In this document: piece by piece, positions 9,161 to 20,311 of the stretch
Position numbering within the stretch: the first letter of the stretch is position 1
Layout of the letters: each line of letters opens with the position of its first letter
NCBI GenBank assembly: GCA_928724745.1
Contig: CAKMXJ010000010.1
Location: forward strand, 558,001-622,000
Direction of reading: 5' to 3'
Length of the DNA: 64,000 nucleotides
Source: Anthracocystis setariae
Taxonomy: Eukaryota; Basidiomycota; Ustilaginomycetes; Ustilaginales; Ustilaginaceae
Notes under the pieces: generated by a model
Databases searched by the model: none
Told to the model about the DNA's origin: nothing
The model's input: only the letters and a program-made list of their open reading frames with translations
Program-made: the position numbers and the translations under genes

Positions 9161-10702
9161 ATGGTCACTCTCACATATGCCCAAGATGGGTCGCGAAATC
9201 CACCGCATCCACGAAACGACACTCGCCGTCGCAGCCAGCGCATCGTATCGACTGCCTCGATCGCGCAGCAAGGCAGCGCAAGCATGCTCTCGAGCATCAG
9301 CAACCTCACCAACACCATCATAGGCACCGGAATGCTGGCCACCCCCGGTGCATTCAAGTACACTGGTCTGCTTCTTGGCTGCTTTCTCATCCTCTTTTGT
9401 GGTTTCACTGCTGCTCTCGGCCTCTATCTGTTAACCAGGTGCGCAGCCAGAGTCGGAGGAAGGAAGAATAGTTTCTTCACCATCGCATCACAAGCCTTGC
9501 CAGCAGGTGCATGGTATTTCGACTTGGCCATCGCACTCAAATGTTACGGCGTCAGCATCTCGTATCTCATCATCTGCGGTCAGTTGATGCCGCAAGTCAT
9601 CATTAGCTTCTTTCGTGCCTTCCACCGCGACATTCACGAAATCCCTGCGCTCTTCCTCGACAGAAGCTTCTGGATCCTCGCCCTCATCATCCTCCTCATC
9701 CCGCTTTGCTTCCTTCGTCGCCTCGATTCGCTGCGTCACACAAGCTACCTCAGCCTTCTCGCCGTGTTCTACCTTGTCATCATCGTACTGCACTACAGCT
9801 TCAGCTCCGAGGCCAAAGCGTCGCTCCCACCCAAGGGCGAGGTCGAGATGATCGCAGTCTCATATCACACGGTCAGCATCTTCCCCGTGTTTGTGTTTGC
9901 GTTTACCTGCGCCCAGAACATGCTCCCAGTCTACAACGAGCTCTTCCACAACGTCGAGGGCCGAGTCAACTCCGCCATTGGCTCGTCCATCGGCACGGGC
10001 GCCATCGTCTACCTCATCGTCGGTATGCTCGGTTACCTCAGCTTCGGCAGCAATGTCGGTGACAACATCATCGCCATGTATCCGAGTACCAGCTTCTTTG
10101 TCTGCTTTGGTAGGGTCAGCATCATCATCCTCACCATCTTCAGCTACCCGTTGCAGGTGCATCCGTGTCGAGCGAGTCTCGACAAGGTCTTTTCAAAGGC
10201 CAGCAGGAGGCAGCAGATTCTCGACGACGCCGCTGCCTCTGCGTTATTGCTCCCGGAAGATAGGGAGCGCGAGGAGGAGAGCCAAGCGATAGAACGCTAT
10301 CGAGACGACGAGGATGCGCCTCTCGATCCAAACGGTGAGGACGACCAACCAACCGCGGCACCGGACGCGGATGCAGATATCCCACTCGCCAAATGGTGTC
10401 TCATGACCGCAGGCATTCTCAGCACCACCTTCGTCATCAGCCTGCTCGTCGATGACCTCAGCATCATCCTTGGCTTCGTCGGATCCGTAGGTAGCACCAC
10501 CATCAGCTTCATCCTACCTGGCGTTCTGTACGCTGCGCTGTTTGCAGATCAACCCAACTCGAGGGTCAGAAAGGCTGCCATCGCACTCGCCGCTTGGGGC
10601 TGCATCGTCCTCGTACTAGCGCTATCCGCTAACATTCTAAAGCTCGTCAACGCTCAAGTACCCAATTCGCTCCTTATCACAAAGATCAAGACCAACACTT
10701 AG
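9161..10702 (+). CDS. Vacuolar amino-acid transporter, AVT5/6/7-like (AAAP family)
   Basis: A single-exon, 513-residue multi-pass membrane protein. The first transmembrane segment carries the family signature NLTNTIIGTGMLATPGAFK, and about ten or eleven hydrophobic helices follow, ending with segments near LIVGMLGYLSFGSN, LSTTFVISLLVDDLSIILG and WGCIVLVLALSANIL. An acidic cytosolic loop at about 360-410 (rich in E and D) splits the helices, as in many Avt proteins. The pattern fits proton-coupled amino-acid exporters of the vacuole (Avt6/7 type, acidic or neutral amino acids). The substrate cannot be told from the sequence. The ATG at 9161 is followed by a short polar head, as expected. Confidence 0.88.
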   Translation: MVTLTYAQDGSRNPPHPRNDTRRRSQRIVSTASIAQQGSASMLSSISNLTNTIIGTGMLATPGAFKYTGLLLGCFLILFCGFTAALGLYLLTRCAARVGGRKNSFFTIASQALPAGAWYFDLAIALKCYGVSISYLIICGQLMPQVIISFFRAFHRDIHEIPALFLDRSFWILALIILLIPLCFLRRLDSLRHTSYLSLLAVFYLVIIVLHYSFSSEAKASLPPKGEVEMIAVSYHTVSIFPVFVFAFTCAQNMLPVYNELFHNVEGRVNSAIGSSIGTGAIVYLIVGMLGYLSFGSNVGDNIIAMYPSTSFFVCFGRVSIIILTIFSYPLQVHPCRASLDKVFSKASRRQQILDDAAASALLLPEDREREEESQAIERYRDDEDAPLDPNGEDDQPTAAPDADADIPLAKWCLMTAGILSTTFVISLLVDDLSIILGFVGSVGSTTISFILPGVLYAALFADQPNSRVRKAAIALAAWGCIVLVLALSANILKLVNAQVPNSLLITKIKTNT

Positions 10703-11091
10703 ATCACACTCTCTTACTTGCATTTCTTGGGACTCTCAGATCGGTGGTCTAGATGCTAATATAGATTTTCATGTTTCTACAAGAAGCATCGCTCGGCTTG
10801 TCGTGGCAGGATTGCCAAGGCACAGACATTGCGAACAGGCTGGGTTCCAAGTAGAGGGGTGGATGCATTCGCACATCATCAGAGGTCTCTATTGTTTAGG
10901 TTCTGACAAGCCTGGCACACACACACTCAGTGCCAGGGTTGGCTGGAAAGCATGTAGATGCAGATTCAACGGACATCCGTATTAAATGAGAGTACAAGGA
11001 TTGGTTGGGGAAGCATGTAGCTTCTCTTTCCTCCGAGGTCCAATCTCTTTTCTCACGACATGTATCCACCGTCTAGGTGAGGGGACCCTCC
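10703..11091. other. Intergenic, convergent 3' regions
   Basis: This holds the 3' flanks of the AVT-type transporter and of the first paralogous membrane-protein gene. I see no supported feature. Confidence 0.6.
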
Positions 11092-13124
11092 CTACCTTGG
11101 AAGACCTCGTGATGATTGGTATGAAGCTCGGCTGAACGGACTAGGAGGATACAAGGGAATCAAGTTTTGGTTTCCCATCAGGACTGGTCCAACGCTGTTG
11201 TCCTCGATCGCGATTGTGATTTGTTGATGTATGATGAGCTTATCTCCGACCTGGCCGGACTCGACAACGTATTTGTCCTCTGAGTTGGTCTTGCGATGCA
11301 TGGAGCCGTTCGTTAATGTAGCAGTGCTTGATTGAGGCCCCAACACTGCTATTTGCGCCGACGAAATTCGACTTTCCTCTAAAGGAAGGCTGGTAAAAGC
11401 TGTAGATGAGTCAAGCTTGTGACCTTTGCCGTGTTCCATTGAGGTCTGGCTTGCAGCGAGGTTGTTGCCGGCTGAGCCCATGCCTGCGACGGCGCGGAAG
11501 ATATGGTCGAACGACAGGATCGTCGCCAGACCAGTGACCCATGTCGCCACCAAAACTGCAACGCATATCACATACCCCAGAAGGAATGTCGCGTCTTGAT
11601 CCGTGCTGCTTCCAGCAAAGAGGTTTCCCCAAGGTACAGTGTTCAGATACACCACCGGTACCAAGAAGGCGAGGATTGCCGTGAGCAAGAGAAGTGATTG
11701 CGAGTGACCCACCATCGTCAGCATCCACGTTCTCTTGTATGCATGGTATTTCATCTGCTGAAGCCTGCGTGGCCAGCCGACCGTCAGCAACATGCGAAGC
11801 TGGTTCCACAAGCTACCTCGGCAATTGTCCGGCACTTCATCCGGAAAGATCCGGCAGAGATGCTTGATGAGGAAGATGTGGTTTGGCACCGAAAACAGCA
11901 GCAGCTGGGCACTGCACAAAAGGATGATCGCAAGGTAAGCCATCAATGAAAGACAACAGTATCTGTAGACGTTTACAAGATCGAACCAAGCCAATTTGAG
12001 CAAGGTCACCAGCTCCTCTGATGCCTCCTGTGCCAACCACTCGTCGGTGTGATGCTTCGAAAGAACTGCCTCCCACAGGTGTTGAGTCGGTCTCTTACCG
12101 CCAAATCTCAGCCGCCCAGCAAGTGATTGCCCAGTGATGTTGGAGACCACCATAAACACTCCAATCGCGATCATGTATGTGTTCATGACGATAGACGATT
12201 TGGGCAGAGGCAAGTGGTACCAGCTGAGCTTCCTTTTTGTGTCACTTCCATCCGGGCTGACCATGAAGTTTGAGATGGGTGAGCCAGGACTGCACGTCAG
12301 CATGAAGCCATAGCCTTTGTATCAACAGAAGCGAAGGAAGCGAGCAAGTCAGCAAGCAATCTCCTACTTTTCCACTTGCCGGAATCTGAGGTCAAAGCTC
12401 TACGGCCAGCCATGGAACGTTTGCTTTGTTCCGATTCAGGTTTCAGAGAGAACTCACTTCCATAGAATGCTACGAGAAGCAGGGACAGCCTAATGTGTTC
12501 GAACAAGTGAATGAATCCCAAAAATGAGTTAGTATGTGGCTCGATGTCAAAGCATCTGATGTGACCTTCTTCTTCCCCGTTGAGGACGCAAACTTACCAT
12601 GGCAGAGGAATATACCAAAGATAATCTATGATCGGTCTGCTAGACTTCACTACGAAGATGATCCACGCACAGAAGACGCCCCAGACTATCACGTAGATGT
12701 TGACACCGGTGAGGAGCAGAATGACACAGTTGGGCACGATGAACGTCCCGTGTTGCCCTCTTCTGAGGGAAAACAGCTTCAACTTGCGCATGCGTCCCTT
12801 TTGTAATAGAATCTTGACGCATCCCAAAAACGTGATGATGCATTGGACGATGTCGCAGAACATGAAGATCTGCAATGCCGGGCTGGGAGATGGACGAATG
12901 ACCTCATCGGCAAAACGCATGACATCACTGTTTGTCTTGATCTCGTATGGAAATATGAGTTCCTCGACCTGAATTTGCCGCACCAGGGAAGGAATCCGCA
13001 TCTTGAAGCTTTGAATGAAATACTCTGTAGCACCACCGCTGACGTTGGCGATGGGAGTAGGTGATGTGATAACGGAGGTGGGCTCCCTTGGTGATTGCTC
13101 AACCGGCTTCTTATACAGTCCCAA
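11092..13124 (-). CDS. Multi-pass membrane protein of unknown family, tandem paralogue 1 (three visible exons)
   Basis: The visible exons are 12598-13124 (start open), a 32-nt micro-exon 12458-12489, and 11092-12314. Donors are GTAAGT and GTGAGT; the acceptors are ATTAG (preceded by a perfect TACTAAC branch site) and CAAAG. The joins keep frame and recreate a tryptophan after IPLPW. About seven or eight hydrophobic helices can be counted (such as MNTYMIAIGVFMVV, YLAIILLCSAQLLLF, VAVLVATWVTGLATILSF), with a soluble C-terminal tail. Motifs shared with the next gene include GTFIVPN, NVYRYC, LCRIFP, GHSQSLLLL and IFRAVAGMG. The topology recalls a receptor or transporter, but I do not recognise the family. 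The frame begins with TTG at 13124; the first ATG is at 13001, and homology to paralogue 2 extends upstream of it, so a further 5' exon is likely. Confidence 0.72.
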
Positions 13125-15131
13125 GTTCTATCAAAAGTCTGAGCACGCAGCATGGACTAGAATGGCTAGTGTAGTACCCAGTCGCACAAGACGGTGCGCA
13201 CAAAGCGGCTCAGGACAGCTGAAATGTCAGCATCTGCGCAACACTGACTCACTGCGAGCCGTGCTGGTTCAGGATGTAGTGAAAGCGCGACGAGTGTCGC
13301 CGTCCGAATAGCTTTTTCGTGCCAGGAGGTCCAGGTCATCGCGCACAAGGTTCGAGCACAAGCTGCAATCAGAGACATGGCTGCGATGAGCATCGATTCG
13401 TCGGCATACAGAAATCTTCCATGATCAAAGTGAGATCGGATTTATGTCCCGTCGTTACAGCGGTCTGGGCGGACATCTTGTGGTGTAGCCGGTAGAATTT
13501 CACGCATGTCGACACTGAGCTTGCAGACAATGACAGGGTTTGAGCTCAGGTGCCTTTGCATCTAGCGTTGCGGGGCAGTATCACCGTTAGTAGCGGAAGA
13601 ACTCGAAGGAGCGAGATAGGTTCGACGCGAGCTAAATGCCGAACCTCCTCCAGACGACAATTGCGTACACTAATGCAAAGCCAGGCCACCCCTGAGGCCC
13701 AGACATCCAGCCCGAGGTGGTGATGCAGAACGATTTTGTTTCCTTCCTGTCACGATCGCCGTCCGTGAGATACTTTTGCGGGACAATATCTGAGCCCAAG
13801 CGTGTGCAAGGCCACCGTTAGTTCAACGCCTAATAATGGCCTTGGAAAGAATGTGCGTCCCTTTGGACGCTTCCTCAAGGTCATAGCGTACGCTAACGAC
13901 ACAACGCAAGGACAAAACTGGGGCGCCATCGACCGCTGGGTCTCGAAGCAGTGCGCTAGCTCAAGAGGTCCGTGGGGATCTGTCTCTACTAGCGTGTGAA
14001 TCTTCAGGAGCCATATCCACTTGCATACTTTCTTCTCCATTTCGTTTAACCGTAAGCCGTGCGTACTTAACCGACGTGATTGACTTTTAGCATCTGTACA
14101 GACCGCTCCGCTTGACAAAGGAGGCATTCCGTGAAGAATGTCATGTATAAGTTGGCCGACAAACCGCTTGTCTTTAATGCTAACAGTCTTCGCGTATCGC
14201 CGAAGCATCACATTGTGCCTTCATCTTTGTATCGCTTCCAAATTCCGTGCACTGTGCTAAACAGAAGCTTGGACTTCTTGACAATGCCTGAGATGCTTTC
14301 ACCTTTAAGCTTTGCAGAATCAACACGATTCTTGTTGCGATGCTTTCACCTCGAAGCCTCGCATGAACAGTACGAATCTTCTGGCCAATTCTTGAGATAC
14401 TTCCACCTCGTATCAACCCTTGTATAAACAATACCGATCTTCTAACCGATGCTTGAGATCCTCTAACCCTGTAGCCCTGCATCAAAAATACGAATCTTCC
14501 GACAGGAATCCTGCATGACAGCTCGACGATGGGCTGGTATTGGGCGGCAAGAGTGCTGGCGGTGAACCATTCGGATGACACAGGAATATACTTTTGAATC
14601 GAGCATCTACAGGCTTTGAGCTACTGGTCAACGCAATTGGTGCACATTCACGTCCCGCTTGGGCATCGCTAGCAGCTAGTGAGGGTGAATAGAGTGTGAT
14701 TGCGGCAATACCTGTGAAGCCTGAAGCTCGAAGATGCTTCCAGCTCGCCGTGAGGGGGCTGGTCGAGCGCAAAAGGCGAGCAACAAGACAAAGGGAGGGA
14801 ATACAGGGAGGGGAAAAGAGCAATCTGGATCGCTAGGCCTGGCCTAGCGAGCAATGGAGGAGATGATGGTGCTAACGATGGCTCGCCCTTGCGCACGAGT
14901 TGCAGTCATTTACACCGATCTCAGGCATTAAGACATTCTGATCTGGCCAAGTGCGATCCAGAGTAACATATAATCTGAACGGGGTATACAGTATCTCAAG
15001 GCTGCGAATCTCAAGCACCCAGCGCCATTGGTCACAGTCCATAGGCTTCCAATCGAACATGCGGCATAACAATCGAAAGCAAGGCTGAAAACAATGTACA
15101 TCAAATTTGCCAGCTTTGGCGAGTCATCCTC
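13125..15131. other. 2-kb spacer between the two membrane-protein paralogues
   Basis: It contains the promoter and perhaps a first exon of paralogue 1, plus the 3' flank of paralogue 2. A degenerate tandem repeat lies at about 14270-14510. Several short frames exist but none shows a recognisable domain or sensible start. I support no gene here. Confidence 0.5.
14270..14510. repeat. Degenerate tandem repeat, units of about 47-61 bases
   Basis: Related units start near 14270, 14324, 14371, 14432 and 14488. They share a core like TACGAATCTTCT, then a GATGCTTGAGATC-like segment, then CCACCTCG- or CTAACCCTG-like ends. The copies are strongly diverged, suggesting an old minisatellite. It lies in the spacer and codes for nothing that I can support. 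Confidence 0.55.
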
Positions 15132-17129
15132 TTATGGGGCGCAAGCGCGATGATCGCTTGCGGCTTGCTTGGGCAAATACAATAGCTCGTATTCCTCGTC
15201 GTGGTCGACTCTGACCGTAGTCTCCGTGACGATGAGCACCCGATTGCCCATCTCTACGGCGGAGAACTCGTCGGATGAATGTCCTGCCTTCTCGCCGAGG
15301 TAGGATGACGGGGTCGAGCTGGGCATCTGTCTGAGATGCGAAAGATTCTGCGGATCAGTCGAAACGGCCAGTTCGCCATTCTCGGCAGAGCCGTACTGGG
15401 GTAACGAAGAGCTAGCGGCTTGGTGGAGATCGCTTTCGCCACCGACACCTTGGGTGGATGTGGCTCGATCTTTGGATGTCGTTGCGGTTTGGTTGAATCC
15501 CATGCCGGACAGACTGCGGAAGATCTCGTCGAAGGTGAGGATCGCCGATAGACCGGTGACCCAGGTAGCGCCCAGGAAGGCGACCAAGATGACGTAGGTG
15601 AGGATGAATATGATCTGTTTGCTCGAAGTGTGACCAAGAAATGCATCGTTCATCGGTCGGACGAACAGGAAGATCGGCGGGACGGAAAACGACAGAATCG
15701 CCAGCAGCAACATGAGTGATTGTGTATGTCCTAGCATGGCCATCATCCACGATTTCCTGTATGCCGTGTACGAGCTTCCTACAAGTCTCTTCGGAAAGCC
15801 TTCTGTCACCAGGAAGCGCAATTTTCCCCAAAGGTTCCGTTCGCAGAGATCCGGGGGACCGCCAGGAAAGATGCGACACAGGTGATTGAGGAGGAAGATC
15901 TGGTTAGAGAACGCGTATAGGCACAGCTGAACGACACTTAAGCCGACAATGACGATGTACGAGGCAAGCGCCATAGCGCAGTACCGATAGACGTTCAAGG
16001 AATCGCGCCAACCAAGCCTGACAAAGTACAGAAGCTCAGCAGTGGGCGGCTGAGCCAGCCACTTGGGCGTATACTCCTTAAGCAAGAAATCGTGGTAGAC
16101 ATCGTGTCCTGGCTTGTAGTTGAGCCTCCATGCCATGTACGCATGGAACTGTATGACAGCGTTGTATACGACCATGCAAACGCCTACCGAGAGCATGTAG
16201 GTGTTCATGAGCAGCGCCGATTTCGGGATCGGCAGGTAGTACCAAGGCAGCTTCTTGGCGGTGTCTGAAATGCTCGAGATCGGTGATCGAGGGCTGCAAG
16301 CGAGGATGAAGCCATATCCTGTAGTACGATCTCAAATCGATCGGGGGAAAGGTACACTTCTTAGCATACCAGAAACGCCATACTAAATCGCAGTACTGAT
16401 ACCGTCCATGTACTTACCACTGTAGAACCCGGTCAAAGCCAAAGGTAACCTGAAGTGGTAAAGCAGAAAGAATGACACGAAACAGCGCCAGGTAAGCGTC
16501 TGCCGGATACGATCTTTCCGACGTCTGAAAGATACATAGGGCTTAGGGTTACCAACTCCGTATTTGAGAAGGAGCACTTACCAAGGAAGCGGAACATACC
16601 ACAACCAGTCAATGAGAGGATGATCGCTTCTTTGGATGTACAAAATCCAGGTGGCAAAAGCTGCCCACGATGGCAAGTAAGTGTAGATGGCGAACAGGAG
16701 CACCAATACTGCGTTGGGAACGATAAAAGTACCGTAGGGGCTCTTCCGAAGAGTCCAGAGCCGAATCTTGCGCGCGCGTCCTTTGCGAACGGCGATGATT
16801 GTACAGAAGCACACGATGAAGAGCGATTGGGCAATGTCGCAGATCATCACGATGTTGACAGCGAGACTGTGTTTAGGCCGATACAGCTGGTTGGCGAAGT
16901 CAAGCAGATCACCATTCGTTTTCATCTCGTACGGATACTGGATTTGATCCATGGTGATCGGTTTGAAAGAGGCGATGTACCCCATATCGAACGTCGAAGC
17001 ACCGTTGAGCTGGTACGTAGTAGCAAGGCAAGCAGAGTGGAGTAGGGAGAAAGGATATCTGCATCCAGATATACTGGGCACTAGGAGGTATGGAGGTCCG
17101 ACAAAGTTGAGGGAGAGGTGGAGAAGCAA
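15132..17129 (-). CDS. Multi-pass membrane protein of unknown family, tandem paralogue 2 (three visible exons)
   Basis: The visible exons are 16582-17129 (start open), a 32-nt micro-exon 16418-16449, and 15132-16318. Introns are 132 and 99 bases with GTAAGT donors and CAG acceptors. Exon sizes, phases and the split tryptophan match paralogue 1 exactly. The two proteins share GTFIVPN, MNTYM, NVYRYC, LCRIFP, GHTQSLMLLL, TWVTGLSAILTFDEIFR and GMG. About seven to eight hydrophobic helices are visible, with a polar C-terminal tail. The frame begins with a TTG at 17129; an ATG lies at 16985. A possible first exon at 17155-17187 (MSSWPSSRVPE) spliced to an acceptor before 17009 would keep frame and give 559 residues, but its donor GTGAAA is weak. 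The function is unknown. Confidence 0.72.
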
Positions 17130-18910
17130 CGGACTTTTAAATAGTGTTTTTCACCTCAGGGACTCGCGAGCTTGGCCAGCTGGACATCCCCATGCCGTGT
17201 TTCTTGCCCTGAAAGTCAACGACGGGGAAAGGCAGCGAAGATGACAATTCGCTCTAGGTGGCGCTTGGCGCTATGCGGGTAAAACCCTCCTTTCTAGAGA
17301 ATTCTGTCGATACGTTTGTCGGAGTATGGTAGACGTTGCAGAAAGGGAGGTAGTGAGAGGTTGTGCAGGGTGACAAAATCGGTTTAGCGACCTATCGAGC
17401 CTATCAGAGAAGCATCGCTAAGCTTCGGAAGCGAATTGCTGAACAATGCCTCGCCTATCGGCCACCAACACTTTGTTTCGAGCAACAAGGCAACCATGCA
17501 AGTGAGTCTCTAGCGTTGCGATTGATTCTAGCGTACTGTATATATTGACGGTTTGACAAGAAGCGCCATTCCTCCTGACGTGCTGAAGCAACCCCGAATA
17601 CCAAGTGTTCCATCTACCCACGGACATGGCAAGACTGACCAAGAGTGGCATAACAAAGCAAGCTCAGGGGGGTTTTCGCACACGCTGCGGGAAGATTGGC
17701 GGCCTTAAGTAGCCACACCACTTTGAACAATACCAAGTATAACCGAGGTTGCGTGTGGCTGAAGGGCCTAAGCGTACCTTGGGCAGGGCAAAGCGATGTT
17801 CACTGGAGAGGTTAGCATCAAAGCGAGAGAAAAGGACGAATTTTGGTTCCCATGAGGGGACCGTGCGATGAGGCTTTACGGCGACCTATGGCTTTTCTCC
17901 TTTCAAGCGAAAACATAAGCCGACACCACCATAGATATGACATTCCGCTAGATTTAGCGCCGTAGTCATGCATGGATCCGTGGCGTTGGGGACCAAGGAT
18001 GGATGGCGTCGAGGCTAGAAGCCGATGGCGTTGACACCAATTAGTGAACCCCCCCCTTTTCTCCCCCCGGCAAGGTTTTCGAGCTGCTTTTTTTGCCAAC
18101 GTTGCCAACTGGCCGGTGCTTTTTAAAGGCCCCGCTCTGTATTCTGTCTTAGCCGCATGTGCGGTTCTCGACAGACATGTCGAGGCAGCGATCAGCAAAG
18201 GTGCTTGCTCAAAGGAGCGTTGCACTCTCGTCGGTCCGCAGCCACATGTCAAATTGTGCCGACCAGTTCCGAGTTTCCGCCTCTTTTTGTTTTTTTTTTT
18301 TTTTTTTTTTTTTTCCTTCGGAATATTATATACATATGTTTCTGGCCACCGCCACCACCCTTGTCACTGGAGCCTAGGAATGGTTGCGTACTACGAGTCT
18401 GGAGCTTCTGTGCGGTGTGAAGGTGCGAAAAAATTTCAGTGGCAAGTGTCGACATAGGCGATCGAGCCTCTGCGATGACTTTATCACCCGCCCATTCCCT
18501 CCCTTGTTCTGCTCCGCCTGTACGTCCTGCTCTTCTCTGCGGTCGACCGGCCCTTAAGGCGTGCGAGCCACCTCGCCAACCCGCCATTTAACACTTGTCT
18601 CACATTCGTTGCACCTCCTCAGAGTTCAGGGGATCTCCAAAGTTTTCACAGTGAACGGCGACAAGTTATCACCGCAAAGGTATCAAATTCTGCAACAAGC
18701 GCTGGTCAGAGATGGGATTGGAGCAAACACGGAAAATTTTGGGGGATGTGGGGAGCGGGGATACAACGAAAAAGGGCTCACGATGGGCACGAGCGCGACA
18801 ATTTTTTAAGGATGACGAGGGGGTTAACTAACTCGAGTGAGTCCGCTTTGCGAGCTTGCAACCGTGGCCTCATTTTTCAGGGCTGGAGGCGCGTGGTGAG
18901 CGATTTGGCA
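17130..18910. other. 1.8-kb intergenic region with a poly(T) run
   Basis: It lies between the 5' end of paralogue 2 and the 3' end of the phosphatase homologue. It contains a 25-T homopolymer at 18290-18314 and C-rich and T-rich patches near 18050. The short frames have no recognisable content. I see no RNA gene. Confidence 0.55.
18290..18314. repeat. Poly(T) homopolymer, 25 bases
   Basis: An uninterrupted T run on the plus strand. No target-site duplication is evident beside it, so it is not assigned to a retroelement. Confidence 0.9.
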
Positions 18911-20311
18911 TTACTTGCCGAGGACGCACTTGCTATAGAGATCGTTGGGGACTCTTGAGTTGAGGTAGGCGATAACCTTCTCGATGGGTACCCATTCGAA
19001 ATTGCCTTGAGCATCGCTAGCCAAGTCTGGCACGACTGTCTGCATGGTCTTACCATCCTTGAGCGCACGGACGAAGAAGCTTGCGCCCTTCTTGTACACC
19101 TCGAGGACGACCTCGGAACCCATGGCGGGCCACTTGAACGCACCAGCAAGACCGAGACTCTTGTACAGACGAACCATGGTACCGTCATGACCGACGTAGT
19201 ACTTGAGCTTGTGCTTGTCGGCACCGGAAATGAAATTTTGCAAGTTGAGCGAGAGTTCCTGGACAAACACGCCGAAACCGTACTTGACATAGTTATCAGC
19301 ACCCGAGCCCGAGTTCCAGATATAGTCGTACTCCCAGTGACCCTCGTTGTATGCCTGGTTGGCCATATCCTGCGTGACCTCGGCACCGGTGGTCGGGTTC
19401 TTGGGCAGAGGATGACCGTGGCACTGACGCGAGGCAAGAGCGTCAAAGTGATGGTCGATCCAACTATTCCATCCCCCATTGCCAGCGGTACCAACGACGT
19501 TGTTCAAGCTGTTGAACAGTGCCGATTGCGAGTTCAGATGGTTGTTCCACGCAGGCAGCGACTGTTCGGCGTTTCGGAACCCATTGGCGTAATTACAGCT
19601 GTAGTTGGGCACGATATCGTCGATGTTGCTCGGTTGGACATGAACGGGGAAGTTACCCCAACTCTGCCACCCATCCATGCCAGCAAGCAACCCACCAGCA
19701 ACCGCATACGTACGGTCCGAGTTCGAAGTACGGAAGTAGACATCATCCTGGTTCACTTCGTTAAGCAACCTGTTCTTGCCAAACGGTCCGTAGACGCTCC
19801 AGAAGTCTTTACCGTGTTGGATTGCATCGCGCAGACCATCGGCGGTCAACTGGCCTGAATCGCACGTACCGTTCCAGAGCAACGAACGGAGTGGATGCCA
19901 CGACGGGTTGTCCATCACGTGGTACATGGCATGACCCTGCAACCCCATGTCTTGGCCAGGCCCCTTGACCGTACCATACGAGACGGCCTGGATGTCGGAA
20001 CAGTCCCAACCAGCGCTAGGGTTGAACATGATTTCGTTCGGGTACAGGTTGTCAGGAGATCGCTTGTGGTGGCGTTGAACGACGTTGACAAAGACCAGCT
20101 CGGCATCGGCGGCTTGAGGCGGTTTGTCGTAGTGCGCCGCATTGACGTGGGGCGCATTGCAGTAGTTGTATGTGTCCCAAGGGAGGTTGGCAGGCGTCAC
20201 ACTCGAGGTGAACACGCCAGGGAACGGTGTGACTGCAGCAGCGCTCATGTTGACACTGTCGATCCACTTGAGGATGAGGAGCAGGAGGACGGCTTGGATA
20301 GTGATGATCAT
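18911..20311 (-). CDS. Histidine acid phosphatase-superfamily protein (ACPL2/PXYLP1-like), membrane-anchored or secreted
   Basis: 466 residues from the ATG at 20311, beginning with a hydrophobic segment (IQAVLLLLILKWI) that would serve as a signal anchor. The branch-2 histidine-phosphatase fold is indicated by an N-terminal catalytic-type motif VQRHHKRSPDN, where the usual RHG is RHH, and a C-terminal catalytic pair YYVGHDGTMVRL. SNSDRTYAVAGGLLAGM supplies the middle arginine region. Several Asn-X-Ser/Thr sites and paired cysteines suit a secretory-pathway protein. The frame stays open upstream to 20428 with a basic stretch (GRKDGPRKRYIYRP) but no ATG, so an upstream exon may add a cytosolic tail. 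A perfect 12-base palindrome containing a TATA box lies at 20338-20349, close to the chosen start. The substrate is unknown. Confidence 0.8.
   Translation of the reverse strand: MIITIQAVLLLLILKWIDSVNMSAAAVTPFPGVFTSSVTPANLPWDTYNYCNAPHVNAAHYDKPPQAADAELVFVNVVQRHHKRSPDNLYPNEIMFNPSAGWDCSDIQAVSYGTVKGPGQDMGLQGHAMYHVMDNPSWHPLRSLLWNGTCDSGQLTADGLRDAIQHGKDFWSVYGPFGKNRLLNEVNQDDVYFRTSNSDRTYAVAGGLLAGMDGWQSWGNFPVHVQPSNIDDIVPNYSCNYANGFRNAEQSLPAWNNHLNSQSALFNSLNNVVGTAGNGGWNSWIDHHFDALASRQCHGHPLPKNPTTGAEVTQDMANQAYNEGHWEYDYIWNSGSGADNYVKYGFGVFVQELSLNLQNFISGADKHKLKYYVGHDGTMVRLYKSLGLAGAFKWPAMGSEVVLEVYKKGASFFVRALKDGKTMQTVVPDLASDAQGNFEWVPIEKVIAYLNSRVPNDLYSKCVLGK

Noticed and set aside
19007..19858. 283-codon plus-strand open frame
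   Set aside because: Antisense of the histidine-phosphatase homologue.
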